A stretch of DNA of 64,000 nucleotides from Paracoccus aestuarii (GCF_028553885.1 NZ_CP067169.1:2901001-2965000), one strand, 5' to 3'. Shown: positions 45,555-54,627, numbered from the stretch's first letter. Program-made: numbers and translations. The notes: generated by a model from the letters alone, not told the origin.

Positions 45555-45898
45555 TCCCGGTTCCGGCGAACACGCGGGTCTGGCTGGCGGCCGGGGTGAC
45601 CGACATGCGCAAGGGGTTCACGGCGCTGGCAGCGCAGGCCGAGGCGGTGCTGAAGCAAGACCCGTTCGCCGGGCATCTGTTCGTCTTCCGAGGCCGAAGG
45701 GGTGATCTGGTCAAGGTCATCTGGTGGGATGGCCAGGGCGCCTGCATGTTCCTGAAGCGGCTGGAGAAGGGGCGGTTCGTCTGGCCCTCGGCGAAGGAGG
45801 GGAAGGTGGCGCTGACGCCTGCGCAGTTGTCGATGCTCCTGGAGGGGATCGACTGGCGGGCGCCGCAGCGGACGTGGCGGCCCTTGGCAGCGGGATAG
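45551..45898 (+). CDS. tnpB: IS66 accessory protein TnpB (Orf2)
   Basis: Protein of 115 residues with the IS66 Orf2 signature: [14 protein letters not shown] near the N-terminus, [22 protein letters not shown] and [16 protein letters not shown] start overlapping tnpA by four bases. Required for transposition; biochemical role unclear. Confidence 0.93.
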   Translation: MIPVPANTRVWLAAGVTDMRKGFTALAAQAEAVLKQDPFAGHLFVFRGRRGDLVKVIWWDGQGACMFLKRLEKGRFVWPSAKEGKVALTPAQLSMLLEGIDWRAPQRTWRPLAAG

Positions 45899-45956
45899 CC
45901 TGCTCATCCTGCAATCTATGATTCCCACAAGGAATACAGTGAGATAAACTCCTCAC

Positions 45957-47456
45957 ATGCTGGATCAGACCCTGACCTTGCCGGAAGACCCCGAGGAGTT
46001 GCGCAGCTTCACCGCGCGGCTTCTGGCCGAGGTCAAGGCGCAGGCAATCCTGATCGAGAAGCTTCGGCACCAGCTTGCAGGACACCGTGCGCACCGGTTC
46101 GGGGCCTCGTCCGAGACAGCGGAACAGCTCCAGCTGGCGCTGGAGACCAGCGAGATCGCCGCCGCAGCGATGACCGCCCGGATGAAGCTGCCCGACATCG
46201 AGGAGAAGGACAGACCGAAGCGTCGTCCGATCCCCGATCATATCCCCCGGATGGAGGTTGAACTGGCCCCCGGCGCCGATGCCTGTGCCGATTGCGGCGG
46301 CCGTCTGCGCCGGATCGGCGAGGATGTGACCGAAGAACTGGAATACGTGCCCGGCCGCTTCATTGTGAACCGGATCGTCCGCCCGCGCTTCGCATGCGCC
46401 TGCTGCGAACGGTTCATCCAGGCCCCGCTACCCTCGCGCCCCATCGAACGCGGCCGCCCTGGTCCGGGCCTGCTGGCCCATGTGCTGGTCAGCAAATACG
46501 CCGATCATCTTCCCTTGTATCGCCAGAGCCAGATCTTCGACCGCGAGGGGCTTGATCTGGATCGCTCCACGCTGGCTGACTGGGTCGGCAAGACCACCGC
46601 CTTACTGGAGCCCATTGCTGACGCCATCGGTCGCCATGTTCTGTCGGCTGAGGCGATCTTTGCCGATGACACGCCGATCAGCATGCTCGCCCCCGGCACC
46701 GGCAAGACCCAGACCGCAAGGCTCTGGACCTACGCCCGCGATGAACGGCCCTGGGGTGGCACTGCACCGCCAGCGGCGTGGTATAGGTTCTCCGGCGACC
46801 GCAAAGGCCAGCACCCCAAGGACCATCTCGCCCGCTACCGGGGGTGGATGCATGCCGATGGCTACGCCGGGTTCGAGGACCTCTACCGCTCTGGCGCCAT
46901 CCGCGAGGTCGCCTGCATGGCCCATGTGCGGCGCAAGTTCGTCGACATCCACCGATCGCAGGGTTCCCCGATCGCCGAAGAGGCCATCGGCCGGATCGCG
47001 CAGCTCTACGCCGTCGAGAAAGAGGCCAGAGGGTCGCCGCCGGATGTCCGGGTCGCGCTTCGCAAGGCGCATGCAGCCCCGGTCTTCGACGACTTGGAGG
47101 TCTGGTTGGCCCTGCAACTCACAACGATCTCGGGCAAATCCCCGCTCGCGGCCGCCATCCGTTACGCGCTGACCCGCACGGAACGCCTGCGTCACTACCT
47201 CGGCCACGGCATCCTGGAGCTCGATAACAACGCGGCCGAACGAGGCATGCGTGCTGTCGCCCTGGGGCGGAAGAACTACCTCTTCGTCGGCTCCGAGGCA
47301 GGCGGCAAGGCCGCCGCAATCGCCTACACCCTGATCGAAACGGCCAAGCTCAATGCCGTCGATCCACACGGCTGGCTCGCCGACACCCTCGCCCGTATCC
47401 CAGACTACAAGATCACCAAGGTCGACGAACTGCTGCCTTGGCGCTGGAACGGGTAG
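45957..47456 (+). CDS. tnpC: IS66-family transposase TnpC
   Basis: DDE transposase of 499 residues. N-terminal coiled coil/leucine zipper, then a zinc-ribbon (CADCGGRLRRIGED ... FACACCERF), the core with IFADDTPISML (D), HADGYAGFEDLY (D) and LELDNNAAERGMRAVALGRKN (E). Length and order are normal and no disruption is seen. Confidence 0.95.
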   Translation: MLDQTLTLPEDPEELRSFTARLLAEVKAQAILIEKLRHQLAGHRAHRFGASSETAEQLQLALETSEIAAAAMTARMKLPDIEEKDRPKRRPIPDHIPRMEVELAPGADACADCGGRLRRIGEDVTEELEYVPGRFIVNRIVRPRFACACCERFIQAPLPSRPIERGRPGPGLLAHVLVSKYADHLPLYRQSQIFDREGLDLDRSTLADWVGKTTALLEPIADAIGRHVLSAEAIFADDTPISMLAPGTGKTQTARLWTYARDERPWGGTAPPAAWYRFSGDRKGQHPKDHLARYRGWMHADGYAGFEDLYRSGAIREVACMAHVRRKFVDIHRSQGSPIAEEAIGRIAQLYAVEKEARGSPPDVRVALRKAHAAPVFDDLEVWLALQLTTISGKSPLAAAIRYALTRTERLRHYLGHGILELDNNAAERGMRAVALGRKNYLFVGSEAGGKAAAIAYTLIETAKLNAVDPHGWLADTLARIPDYKITKVDELLPWRWNG

Positions 47457-47484
47457 CGGTCAGGCCGGACGGTTACCCTTCGGT

Positions 47485-47743
47485 TGACGCTGTGGCCTGA
47501 ACGCGGCGGCGCGTCAGGATGCGGCTGAGCACGTTCGTTCAAATCAGAACCGTGAAGATCTCGATCGACGGTTCAACGCTTAGGGCGGCTGGGAACGCTC
47601 ACGTGGAACTGGTCGCTGTCTCTTCGTTCAGCATGGTAGTTATCCTGATTAACGAAACCTTTAAAAACATCTTCAAACCCATATCATCACGGGTAGTTGC
47701 ACAGTATGTGATCAAGCTGTGAGATGACTGGAGGTGGTCCCCT
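47485..47743. promoter_or_regulatory. Upstream region of the four-gene membrane operon
   Basis: About 260 bases between the IS66 target duplication and the GTG of the first operon gene. It is AT-rich from 47640 on (TTAACGAAACCTTTAAAAAC), consistent with a promoter. GGAGGTGG just upstream of the GTG at 47744 is a strong ribosome-binding site. The IS inserted about 270 bases before the operon, so an outward IS promoter could also influence it. Confidence 0.5.
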
Positions 47744-49192
47744 GTGCTCGACAAGCTGAAGTCAATGTTGCGGTCTGACGACCTGCTTCCAACCCTGACG
47801 GTCTTCCCGGAAATTGACCAGGAGAAGATTCGCAAGGAGCTAAGGCTCGACGAAGAGGGGCAGCAGCGCGGAAGCAACCAGCAGCCTGCTTCTGGAACTA
47901 CCAGCTTTGACGCGGTGGAGGCGCGGATCATCAACCGGATTAACGACGTCCGCAACAAGGGCCTCGAGAACTACGAGAACAATCGGCAGGTTTATAACGA
48001 GCGCCTGTCACGCGCGGGGACGATGCGAAAGGAAGTCGAGATCGTCGCACAGAATGCGAGCGGCGACTACCTGACGGCGGTGCGCGGCTGGAAGGCCCAG
48101 ATGACCTCCGTGACGGAGCGGCTATTCGAAACCTTCCAGCACCGGAAGGAGTTCCGCGAGCGGCATGGTCTCCGTCGCCCCGCCAAGCATTTCGAGGGCT
48201 GGGGAAGGTTTGCCGCTACTGTCATCATCTTCATCGGCATCGAAACGGCGCTGAATGCCTTCATGTTCTCGCGCGGGAACGAGCAGGGCCTCGTTGGCGG
48301 GGGAATGACAGCATTTGTCTTTTCGTTGGTGAACGTAATCATGAGCTTGCTGCTCGGTGTCTGGGCCTGCAATCTCAACCACAGCAAGCTATTTCGTAAA
48401 CTTATTGGGCTCTGCAGCTTGGCGGGCTGGATTCTGTTAGCTCTAGCGGTGAACCTTACGGTCGCCCACTTTCGGGATTTGATCGACGCGCAGGTAAGTT
48501 GGTCCAACGCAATCCAAGAGGCTGTGCCCGCTCTTCGGGCGAACTTGTTCGGTTTGACCAGCATGGACAGCTGGTTCCTGTTTGCGCTTGGATCCCTGAT
48601 CTCCATCTTTGCTTTCATTAAGGGATGGTATGCCTTCGACCCATTTCCTGGATACAGCAAGGTCGAAACAGACCTCGCTTACGCGCGCGCGGATCACGCC
48701 GGACATTTCGAGGACGCCATTTCGGAGCTCACGGACAAGCGTGATCAGGCGATCGACGAACTGCGCGATGCTGACCAACAAGTCCGGGACGGGATCTCCC
48801 AAGCTATTGATGCCCTTTACGGACACTCAACGCTGAACGCACATCTCGAAGGTTTTCTAGATCAGTGCGACACGAAGGTTGCATATCTGCTAGCAGTCTA
48901 CAGAGATGCCAACCTCGCCGCGCGCACCGAACCGGCGCCACCCAGTTTTTCGACCGGCCACAGTTTCCCAGCCTTCCGGACAGCCATCACGGCCGACGAG
49001 GGCAGGAAGAAGACGGCGGAAGAGGAAGCGCAGAAAATCACGCAAGCCGTAGAGTCTGCCATCAGGCAGATATTCGAGAGCTTCAGATCCGCAGTTGTCG
49101 AATTCCAATTGCCTGAGGAAGTCCAGCGCGGGGTATCCTTCTCAGGACCCTTAGTGCCTTCCGTGCGTGCGCCCGCCGGAGAGCCAGTCTGA
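47744..49192 (+). CDS. Four-TM membrane protein with coiled coils, first gene of ZorAB-like operon
   Basis: Protein of 482 residues with a GTG start. Residues 1-150 are soluble and helical, then four TM helices at about 154-174, 186-208, 218-242 and 275-297, then a charged, coiled-coil cytoplasmic tail (SELTDKRDQAIDELRDADQQ; KKTAEEEAQKITQAVESAIR). I recognise no family. Its stop overlaps the next gene's ATG (ATG at 49192), so it is translationally coupled to the vWA-like protein. By context it is a structural or sensing partner of the channel subunits downstream. Confidence 0.85.
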   Translation: MLDKLKSMLRSDDLLPTLTVFPEIDQEKIRKELRLDEEGQQRGSNQQPASGTTSFDAVEARIINRINDVRNKGLENYENNRQVYNERLSRAGTMRKEVEIVAQNASGDYLTAVRGWKAQMTSVTERLFETFQHRKEFRERHGLRRPAKHFEGWGRFAATVIIFIGIETALNAFMFSRGNEQGLVGGGMTAFVFSLVNVIMSLLLGVWACNLNHSKLFRKLIGLCSLAGWILLALAVNLTVAHFRDLIDAQVSWSNAIQEAVPALRANLFGLTSMDSWFLFALGSLISIFAFIKGWYAFDPFPGYSKVETDLAYARADHAGHFEDAISELTDKRDQAIDELRDADQQVRDGISQAIDALYGHSTLNAHLEGFLDQCDTKVAYLLAVYRDANLAARTEPAPPSFSTGHSFPAFRTAITADEGRKKTAEEEAQKITQAVESAIRQIFESFRSAVVEFQLPEEVQRGVSFSGPLVPSVRAPAGEPV

Positions 49193-50040
49193 TGTCGCGG
49201 GCAAAGGGGCGCGCGTCTTCGACTCGTGGCGCTCGTCGCGGACGCGGCGGCACGAAAGGCGGCCTAAGCACACCAGTCCTCGTCATTGGCGCCATCGCCG
49301 TCATCGTGTCACTTGGAGGCGGGTTCTGGTGGGCAGGACGACAGACTGCATTGGCGGCCGTCGACTCGACGACGCTTTGTCCCCTCGCCAGCGGACCGGT
49401 CGCTATGACCTCCATCCTTTTAGACCTGACCGATCCTTTGTCTCCGGCGCAGCACTCCCAGTTGATGGCATGGTTGGAAGAGGAAATCGATGCGGCGACC
49501 AGGGGGACGCAGTTCACCTTGGGAGTCGTAAGTGAGCACCCAGAGAAGTGGGGCGCTACGGAGCCGCTCTGCAAGCCTCAGGATGCCGCTTCTGCGAGCG
49601 CACTGACCCAGAACGTCCGTCTGGTTGGTGACCGTTACCGCGAGCGCTTCTTGGCGCCACTCAAGGCAAATCTAGAGCAGATGGTGAGCGCATCAGGCGC
49701 GAACAGTTCTCCGATCATGGAGAGCCTTCAGGCTTTAGTTTCGGCAACGCCCGGCTTTGTGACCTATGGAGGGCCGCGCCGCATCGTTCTGGTTTCGGAC
49801 CTTCTCCAGCACAGCGACGTCCTGAGCTTCTATCGTGGTGGCGACTGGGAGAGTTTCAGCAACTCCCGCGACTACCAGCGCGTCGGCGCGACCCTCAGCA
49901 ACGCGGTGGTGCAGATCTACCAAGTGCCGCGTCCGGCCGAAAGCATCAGAAACTCGGATGCTGTCGATGACTTCTGGCTTCGGTATTTTGAAAGGCAGGG
50001 GACGCAGGCGCCCAGCGTCAAGCGACTGGGAGACCTTTAA
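49192..50040 (+). CDS. Membrane-anchored vWA-like protein, second gene of ZorAB-like operon
   Basis: Protein of 282 residues. A very basic N-terminus (SRAKGRASSTRGARRGRGG) and one TM helix (about 27-48) put the rest in the periplasm. The outer domain resembles a degenerate von Willebrand A fold: SILLDLTDPLSPAQ near 74-87 in place of DxSxS, SPIMESLQAL near 173 and RRIVLVSDLLQHSD near 196-209. The assignment is by pattern only. Its stop overlaps the start of the MotA/ZorA-like gene (TAATG). Confidence 0.8.
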   Translation: MSRAKGRASSTRGARRGRGGTKGGLSTPVLVIGAIAVIVSLGGGFWWAGRQTALAAVDSTTLCPLASGPVAMTSILLDLTDPLSPAQHSQLMAWLEEEIDAATRGTQFTLGVVSEHPEKWGATEPLCKPQDAASASALTQNVRLVGDRYRERFLAPLKANLEQMVSASGANSSPIMESLQALVSATPGFVTYGGPRRIVLVSDLLQHSDVLSFYRGGDWESFSNSRDYQRVGATLSNAVVQIYQVPRPAESIRNSDAVDDFWLRYFERQGTQAPSVKRLGDL

Positions 50041-51308
50041 TGGCCCGGAAAAGCACCAAGCGAATCTACGGCACAACCGGTCATCCCATGCAGGAGGCAG
50101 CGCCGTTGGGCATCGCCTTCGTGGTAGGCGTAGGCGGATGCATAGCACTTAAGTTTTTGCCGCTTCACCCCCTCTTTGGCGCGATTTTTGCGGGTCTCGT
50201 TCTCGTGGCCTATGCCCTCTACACCTACAACGCCACATCCCTTCGTCTCGACTCGGAGACGATCGGCGACAATTGCTACTACCTCGGCTTCCTCTTCACT
50301 CTGACATCCTTGGCAGTAACGCTCTACTTCGTCATCGAAGCCCCTTCCGAGCGCCGAGCTGACATGATCCCCGAAATCATCGCGGGCTTTGGTGTGGCGC
50401 TTTCCTCCACGATCTTCGGCGTGTTCCTGCGCGTGCTGATGATGCAGTTCAAGATCGACATGGACAGTCGAGAGCGCCACGAGCGTCAGGCCTTGAATGA
50501 CGCGTCACGCCGGTTCCGGACCGAGCTCGGCATGAGCCTTGACCAGGTCAAGACGTTCTCGGTCGAGAGTCTCCAGCAGAACGTCGAGCGGGAGAAGCGC
50601 ATGCGGGAGGCGTTCGATACGCTGCTTTCAGACATGCAGCAGGAACTGCTGAAGTCCGCACAGGAATTTGGACCGGCGCTGCGGGAAAGTGTGCGCATAC
50701 AGACCGAAGCCTCTCTTGATCTGGTGACGAAGGCCGTTAAGGACTCCAGTGCCGTAGCTGCAGAGGGCATCCGGAAGGCGGTTGAGGAGATGTCTGCAAC
50801 GGCGACGGAGCTAACCGGACATAATGTCGAAGCGGCCGAACGCATCCGCAAGAGTGTTTCCACGATCGTCGCAGCTGCCGAAAGCCTCTCCACCGACGTC
50901 GCCCACACCAGCGCAACCCTGGCGCGGGCGCAAGAGGTGGTCAGCGACTTCACGACCCGGTTCGAGCAAGAGATAGAATCAGGCAGCAAGACGATGGCCG
51001 GAGCCTTGGAAACTGCGGGCAAGGCCATCGAGGGCGGCGCGCACATATTCACGGTTGCAACTGAGCGATCTGGCGAGGCGATCCAGACGAGCGCCGATCG
51101 GATCAAGCAAAACCTTGAAAGCAGTGCAGCGAAACTTGGGGAAGCCGGCGATCGGCTTGCTGGTCGGCTGGATGCAGAAGGGTCGACGCCTGGTATTGTC
51201 GTTCCGGGTCCTGGAGCAAATGCGGATCGCGACGAGGATGGTGCTACTCAGGCCGGACCCGCAGAGGCACCTGAAAGCAAGACTTGGAGATGGGGCCGGA
51301 GGACTTAA
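50040..51308 (+). CDS. MotA/TolQ/ExbB/ZorA-like proton-channel subunit with long cytoplasmic tail
   Basis: Protein of 422 residues. The N-terminal 140 residues hold four TM segments (about 20-40, 45-63, 78-98, 112-135); GFGVALSSTIFGVFLRVLMM matches the TolQ/MotA inner-helix pattern. Residues 140-380 form a long helical, coiled-coil tail with methyl-accepting-protein-like heptads (EGIRKAVEEMSATATELTGH), as in ZorA tails. The last 40 residues are low-complexity. With the downstream OmpA-like protein it should form an ion-driven motor complex. The family call is moderate; the motor role is inferred. Confidence 0.82.
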   Translation: MARKSTKRIYGTTGHPMQEAAPLGIAFVVGVGGCIALKFLPLHPLFGAIFAGLVLVAYALYTYNATSLRLDSETIGDNCYYLGFLFTLTSLAVTLYFVIEAPSERRADMIPEIIAGFGVALSSTIFGVFLRVLMMQFKIDMDSRERHERQALNDASRRFRTELGMSLDQVKTFSVESLQQNVEREKRMREAFDTLLSDMQQELLKSAQEFGPALRESVRIQTEASLDLVTKAVKDSSAVAAEGIRKAVEEMSATATELTGHNVEAAERIRKSVSTIVAAAESLSTDVAHTSATLARAQEVVSDFTTRFEQEIESGSKTMAGALETAGKAIEGGAHIFTVATERSGEAIQTSADRIKQNLESSAAKLGEAGDRLAGRLDAEGSTPGIVVPGPGANADRDEDGATQAGPAEAPESKTWRWGRRT

Positions 51309-51382
51309 ACCGTGATGCGTCACTCTCAGGTCATCAGGTCCATGATTGTTAATCATCAGGCCCTGGCGGAAAGGTTCCAGCG

Positions 51383-52432
51383 GTGTTGAGGCCTGGTTCT
51401 GGATCGAGTCGCGACTACAAGCGAGGCGCCGTCATGGGGCTGACGGTGGCCGAAGCTTTCATCCTCCTATCCTTCATTCTGCTTCTGCTATTCACTTGGT
51501 GGCAGGTTGATACCGAAAAGCGGAGCCTGCTTTTGGCCGACAACCTTGGGGAGATTTCCGACTCCGACAAGGCTAGCATCATCGCGGGCTTGAGCGACGG
51601 AACCTTTGCGATGGCGCGCGCACTGCGAGCAGCAGGACTCGGAGAACAGGATCAAGCCGCCATTGAGGATACTGAGCGATACAGCCGATTTATGCGCGAG
51701 GAGGACCTCAAGCGCCTAATGAGCGGCGCTGTGGAGCTGGAGCCCGGAACCCGGCTGAAGCTGTCCGAAGTCGTTGAGGTTACTCCGGAGACCCGCCTGC
51801 GTGCAACGCTGGACGATCTTCTTCTCCCAAACAGTGCAGTGACACAGGCCAGTGACCGCTTGGCGCAGGCGGCAGCTGCAGAGGAAGGCCTTGTCGGTAT
51901 GCTCGAGCGCGAACTCGGCGACAAGATCCGGGCTGCAGGCGGTGAGATCAAGGCCGACGGCACGATCATCCTGCCCCAGAACATTCTGTTCAATGCCGGA
52001 GAAGATCGGATCCGAGATCCGGAGCTGCTCCGGCAGTTCTGCGGTCCCTGGGTCCAAACCCTCCAGTCATCTGGTCTTGATATCTCGGATTTGAAGATCG
52101 AAGGCCATGCATCCTCAGAAGGGCAGCCCAACCAGACCTCCGAGGAAGCCTACATCTATAATCTCGGCCTGTCGCAGCGACGCGCCCAAAATGCCCTGCA
52201 GGTGTGTCTTGGTGGCCTGAAGAACGGCGATTTGTTGAGCTGGGCGCGGGGACGGCTTTCCTCAACAGGATATTCGTCTGCGCGCCTTGTTGCCCGCGAC
52301 GATGGAAGCGAGAACCGGGAGGCCTCCCGCCGCGTCGAATTCTCGATGGCCCTTAACCGCGAGCAGTTGCTGGAAGATATCCGGGGGGATCTCAAGAGAG
52401 AGTCGGCAACGGTCGGTCCGATGCAGCCTTAG
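51383..52432 (+). CDS. MotB/ZorB-like protein with OmpA-type peptidoglycan-binding domain
   Basis: Protein of 349 residues from a GTG with GAAAGG upstream (alternative ATG at 51434). One N-terminal TM (GLTVAEAFILLSFILLLLFT, with Glu24 where MotB-like proteins keep an acidic residue), a helical linker, and a C-terminal OmpA-like domain: ILFNAGEDRIRDPELL, LKIEGHASSEG and YNLGLSQRRAQNALQVC. It would anchor the channel to peptidoglycan like ZorB/MotB. The gap to the upstream gene is 74 bases. It ends convergent to a UvrD-type helicase. Confidence 0.85.
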   Translation: MLRPGSGSSRDYKRGAVMGLTVAEAFILLSFILLLLFTWWQVDTEKRSLLLADNLGEISDSDKASIIAGLSDGTFAMARALRAAGLGEQDQAAIEDTERYSRFMREEDLKRLMSGAVELEPGTRLKLSEVVEVTPETRLRATLDDLLLPNSAVTQASDRLAQAAAAEEGLVGMLERELGDKIRAAGGEIKADGTIILPQNILFNAGEDRIRDPELLRQFCGPWVQTLQSSGLDISDLKIEGHASSEGQPNQTSEEAYIYNLGLSQRRAQNALQVCLGGLKNGDLLSWARGRLSSTGYSSARLVARDDGSENREASRRVEFSMALNREQLLEDIRGDLKRESATVGPMQP

Positions 52433-52475
52433 ACGGGTCAATGCTCCCGCGGTTGGATGCTCAACTGCTTTCCGA

Positions 52476-54515
52476 TCAACCCCACATTGCTCGCATATTG
52501 GCGGCAATGTCGATTGGTGCAGGTGCGGGCCGCGCCTCGCTGGCGACCGGCGCAGGCGACCAGTTCACCGCCTCAAACCGGTCGAGGATCGCGCTCGGAA
52601 TGAACCGCGTCCGCATCGCGTAGACGTGCCGGTCACCATTGCGCGTCTGCTGCGTGACGTAGAAGCGGAGTGGCAGGCCAAGCGTCAGCTGGTCCTTGGC
52701 ACGTGTCATCGCAACGTAGAGAAGGCGGCGCTCCTCCTCCAGCTCGTGCGTGCTGCCGGTGCCCAGGTCCGATGGGATGCAGCCATCAACCGCGTTCAGG
52801 ATGTGGACCGACCGCCATTCCTGGCCCTTGGCGGAATGGATCGTCGAGAGGATGAGGTAGTCCTCGTCCTTGAGCGGCACGCCAGCCTGATCGCTGGTGG
52901 CATCCGGCGGATCCAGCGTCAGCTCGGTCAGGAAGGCTTCTGCGGAAAGGTATCCTGCGGCGATCTGCTCCAGCTGCAGAAGGTCTGCGCGCCTTGCCTC
53001 GGCATCCTCGTGAATGCGGTCGAGATGCGGGTCATACCAGCCGCGGGCGAGACCGATAGCGGCGGGCCAAGGCGCCTCGGTAGTCATCGCAGCCACAAAG
53101 TCGGTCCAGGACGCGTCCGCTCGCGGCGGTGGCGCGACATCGCCCCAAGCGGCACGCGGGTCCGTCGCCAAGTCCAGCGCGTCAAGAATCCGCCCCGCCG
53201 CGGTCGGGCCGACGCCGGGGATCAGTTGCAGCACGCGGAACCCTGCCACTCGGTCGCGCGGGTTGCGCTTGAGCCGCAGAACCGAGAGCAGGTCCTTCAC
53301 ATGCGCGCTATCGAGAAACTTCAGCCCGCCGAACTTGACGTAGGGAACGTTGCGGCGGGTCAGCTCGGCCTCGATCTGCGCGGCGTGGCTGGAGGTGCGG
53401 AAGAGCACCGCCTGGTCCTTGAGCCGCATCCCCGCCTCGCGGTCGGCGAGGATCCGGTCGACCATGTAGCGGGCCTGCAGCGCCTCGGTGCCCACTGTCA
53501 CGAGGCGCGGCTTCTCGACACCGGCGCGATCAGACCACAGCTCCTTGGCATGGCGCTCGGAAGCGGCAGCGATTACCGCGTTGGCAGCAGCGAGGATGGG
53601 CTGGGTGGAGCGGTAGTTCCGCTCCAGCGCAATCACCGCGGCACGGTGCGTGAAGCTGTCGGGGAAGTCGAGGATGTTGCGCACATCCGCTGCGCGGAAG
53701 GCATAGATCGACTGCGCGTCGTCGCCGACCACGGTCAGGCCTCGGCCGTCAGGCTTCAGCGCGGTGAGGATGCGGGCCTGCAGGCGGTTGGTGTCCTGAT
53801 ATTCGTCGATCAGCACATGGTCCCAGGTCGCCCCGATATGCGCGGCGAAGTCGGGCGCGGTCATGACCTGCGCCCAGGCCAGCAGCAGGTCATCGTAGTC
53901 GAGCACGTTCTGCGCCTGCTTCGCCGCAACGTAAGCGCCGAAGAGCTGCTTCAGTTGCGCCTCCGATCCCGCACACCAGGGAAAGTGCTCGCGCAGCACC
54001 TCTGCCAAGGGTGCTCCCGAGTTGACAGTGCGGGAGTAGATCGCGAGGCAGGTGCCCTTGGTCGGAAAGCGGCTCTCGGTCTTCGACAAGCCCAGCCCGT
54101 GTCGGGCAAGGTTCATCAGGTCCGCGCTGTCCTCGCGGTCGTGGATCGAAAAGTCGGGATGGAGCCCGATCGCCAAGGCGTGCTCGCGCAGCAGCCGTGC
54201 ACCGACGGCATGGAAGGTGCCGGACCAGATCAGCGCCTCGGCGGCGACGGGACTCCCCGTGGCGGCGGCCGTGATGCGCTCGACCCGGCGGGTCAGCTCG
54301 GAGGCGGCGCGGCGTGAGAAGGTCATCAGCAAAATGCGGCGGGGATCGGCTCCACCCACTAGGAGATGCGCCACGCGGTGCGCGAGCATGGCTGTCTTTC
54401 CTGATCCGGCGCCGGCAATCACCAGCAGCGGCGGCGGCAGGTCCGGACCGTCCGTCCCGAACACCACCGCCGCACGCTGTTGCTCGTTCAGCTTGTCGAG
54501 ATATGCCGTCGCCAT
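52476..54515 (-). CDS. UvrD/Rep-family ATP-dependent DNA helicase
   Basis: Superfamily 1A 3'-5' helicase of 679 residues. Motif I is VIAGAGSGKTAML, motif II VLIDEYQDTN, motif III TVVGDDAQSIYAFR, motif IV NYRSTQPIL, motif V ILSTIHSAKGQEW and motif VI LLYVAMTRAKDQL. It lacks a C-terminal nuclease domain. It is convergent with the membrane operon, so shared function is not implied by transcription, though its position in the island is suggestive. It may be a defence-associated or accessory helicase. Confidence 0.93.
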   Translation of the reverse strand: MATAYLDKLNEQQRAAVVFGTDGPDLPPPLLVIAGAGSGKTAMLAHRVAHLLVGGADPRRILLMTFSRRAASELTRRVERITAAATGSPVAAEALIWSGTFHAVGARLLREHALAIGLHPDFSIHDREDSADLMNLARHGLGLSKTESRFPTKGTCLAIYSRTVNSGAPLAEVLREHFPWCAGSEAQLKQLFGAYVAAKQAQNVLDYDDLLLAWAQVMTAPDFAAHIGATWDHVLIDEYQDTNRLQARILTALKPDGRGLTVVGDDAQSIYAFRAADVRNILDFPDSFTHRAAVIALERNYRSTQPILAAANAVIAAASERHAKELWSDRAGVEKPRLVTVGTEALQARYMVDRILADREAGMRLKDQAVLFRTSSHAAQIEAELTRRNVPYVKFGGLKFLDSAHVKDLLSVLRLKRNPRDRVAGFRVLQLIPGVGPTAAGRILDALDLATDPRAAWGDVAPPPRADASWTDFVAAMTTEAPWPAAIGLARGWYDPHLDRIHEDAEARRADLLQLEQIAAGYLSAEAFLTELTLDPPDATSDQAGVPLKDEDYLILSTIHSAKGQEWRSVHILNAVDGCIPSDLGTGSTHELEEERRLLYVAMTRAKDQLTLGLPLRFYVTQQTRNGDRHVYAMRTRFIPSAILDRFEAVNWSPAPVASEARPAPAPIDIAANMRAMWG

Positions 54516-54627
54516 GCCGTGCCCTCTGAGTCTGCGGTGAGCTTAGCGGCGGAGGAACGAATTGGAAACATGCGCTGCTGCCGAGGGACGCTTCGGCTGC
54601 CCTCTCGCTCGTCGGCGCCAAGTGGAA

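Larger units (their letters stand above)
45120..47476 (+). mobile_element. IS66-family insertion sequence, complete
   Basis: Element of 2357 bp bounded by perfect 22-bp inverted repeats: GTAACCGTCCGGCCTGACCG at the left (45120-45141 in full) and its exact complement at the right (47455-47476). It is flanked by an identical 8-bp repeat CCTTCGGT (45112-45119 and 47477-47484), the target duplication size expected for IS66. It carries intact tnpA, tnpB and tnpC and so looks recent and potentially active. Confidence 0.96.
44856..47532 (-). pseudogene. Small hypothetical gene interrupted by IS66
   Basis: Removing the IS66 element and one copy of its target duplication restores one open frame: GTG at 47532, 16 codons (VLSRILTRRRVQATAS), then TEGSDADEPKPDEPFFGNLA and on to a TAA at 44856-44858, 103 residues in total. 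The restored protein has an acidic middle and a Pro/Arg-rich end. I do not recognise it. The frame continuity across the junction supports a real interrupted gene or gene remnant. Confidence 0.5.

Noticed and set aside
47744..52432. Calling the membrane operon a standard flagellar motor or Tol-Pal locus
   Set aside because: No flagellar genes, TolR/TolB/Pal or ExbD are present, and the MotA-like protein has a long cytoplasmic tail absent from TolQ.
52287..54317. Plus-strand open frame of 676 codons opposite the helicase gene
   Set aside because: Antisense to a helicase with all SF1 motifs; no protein-like features.
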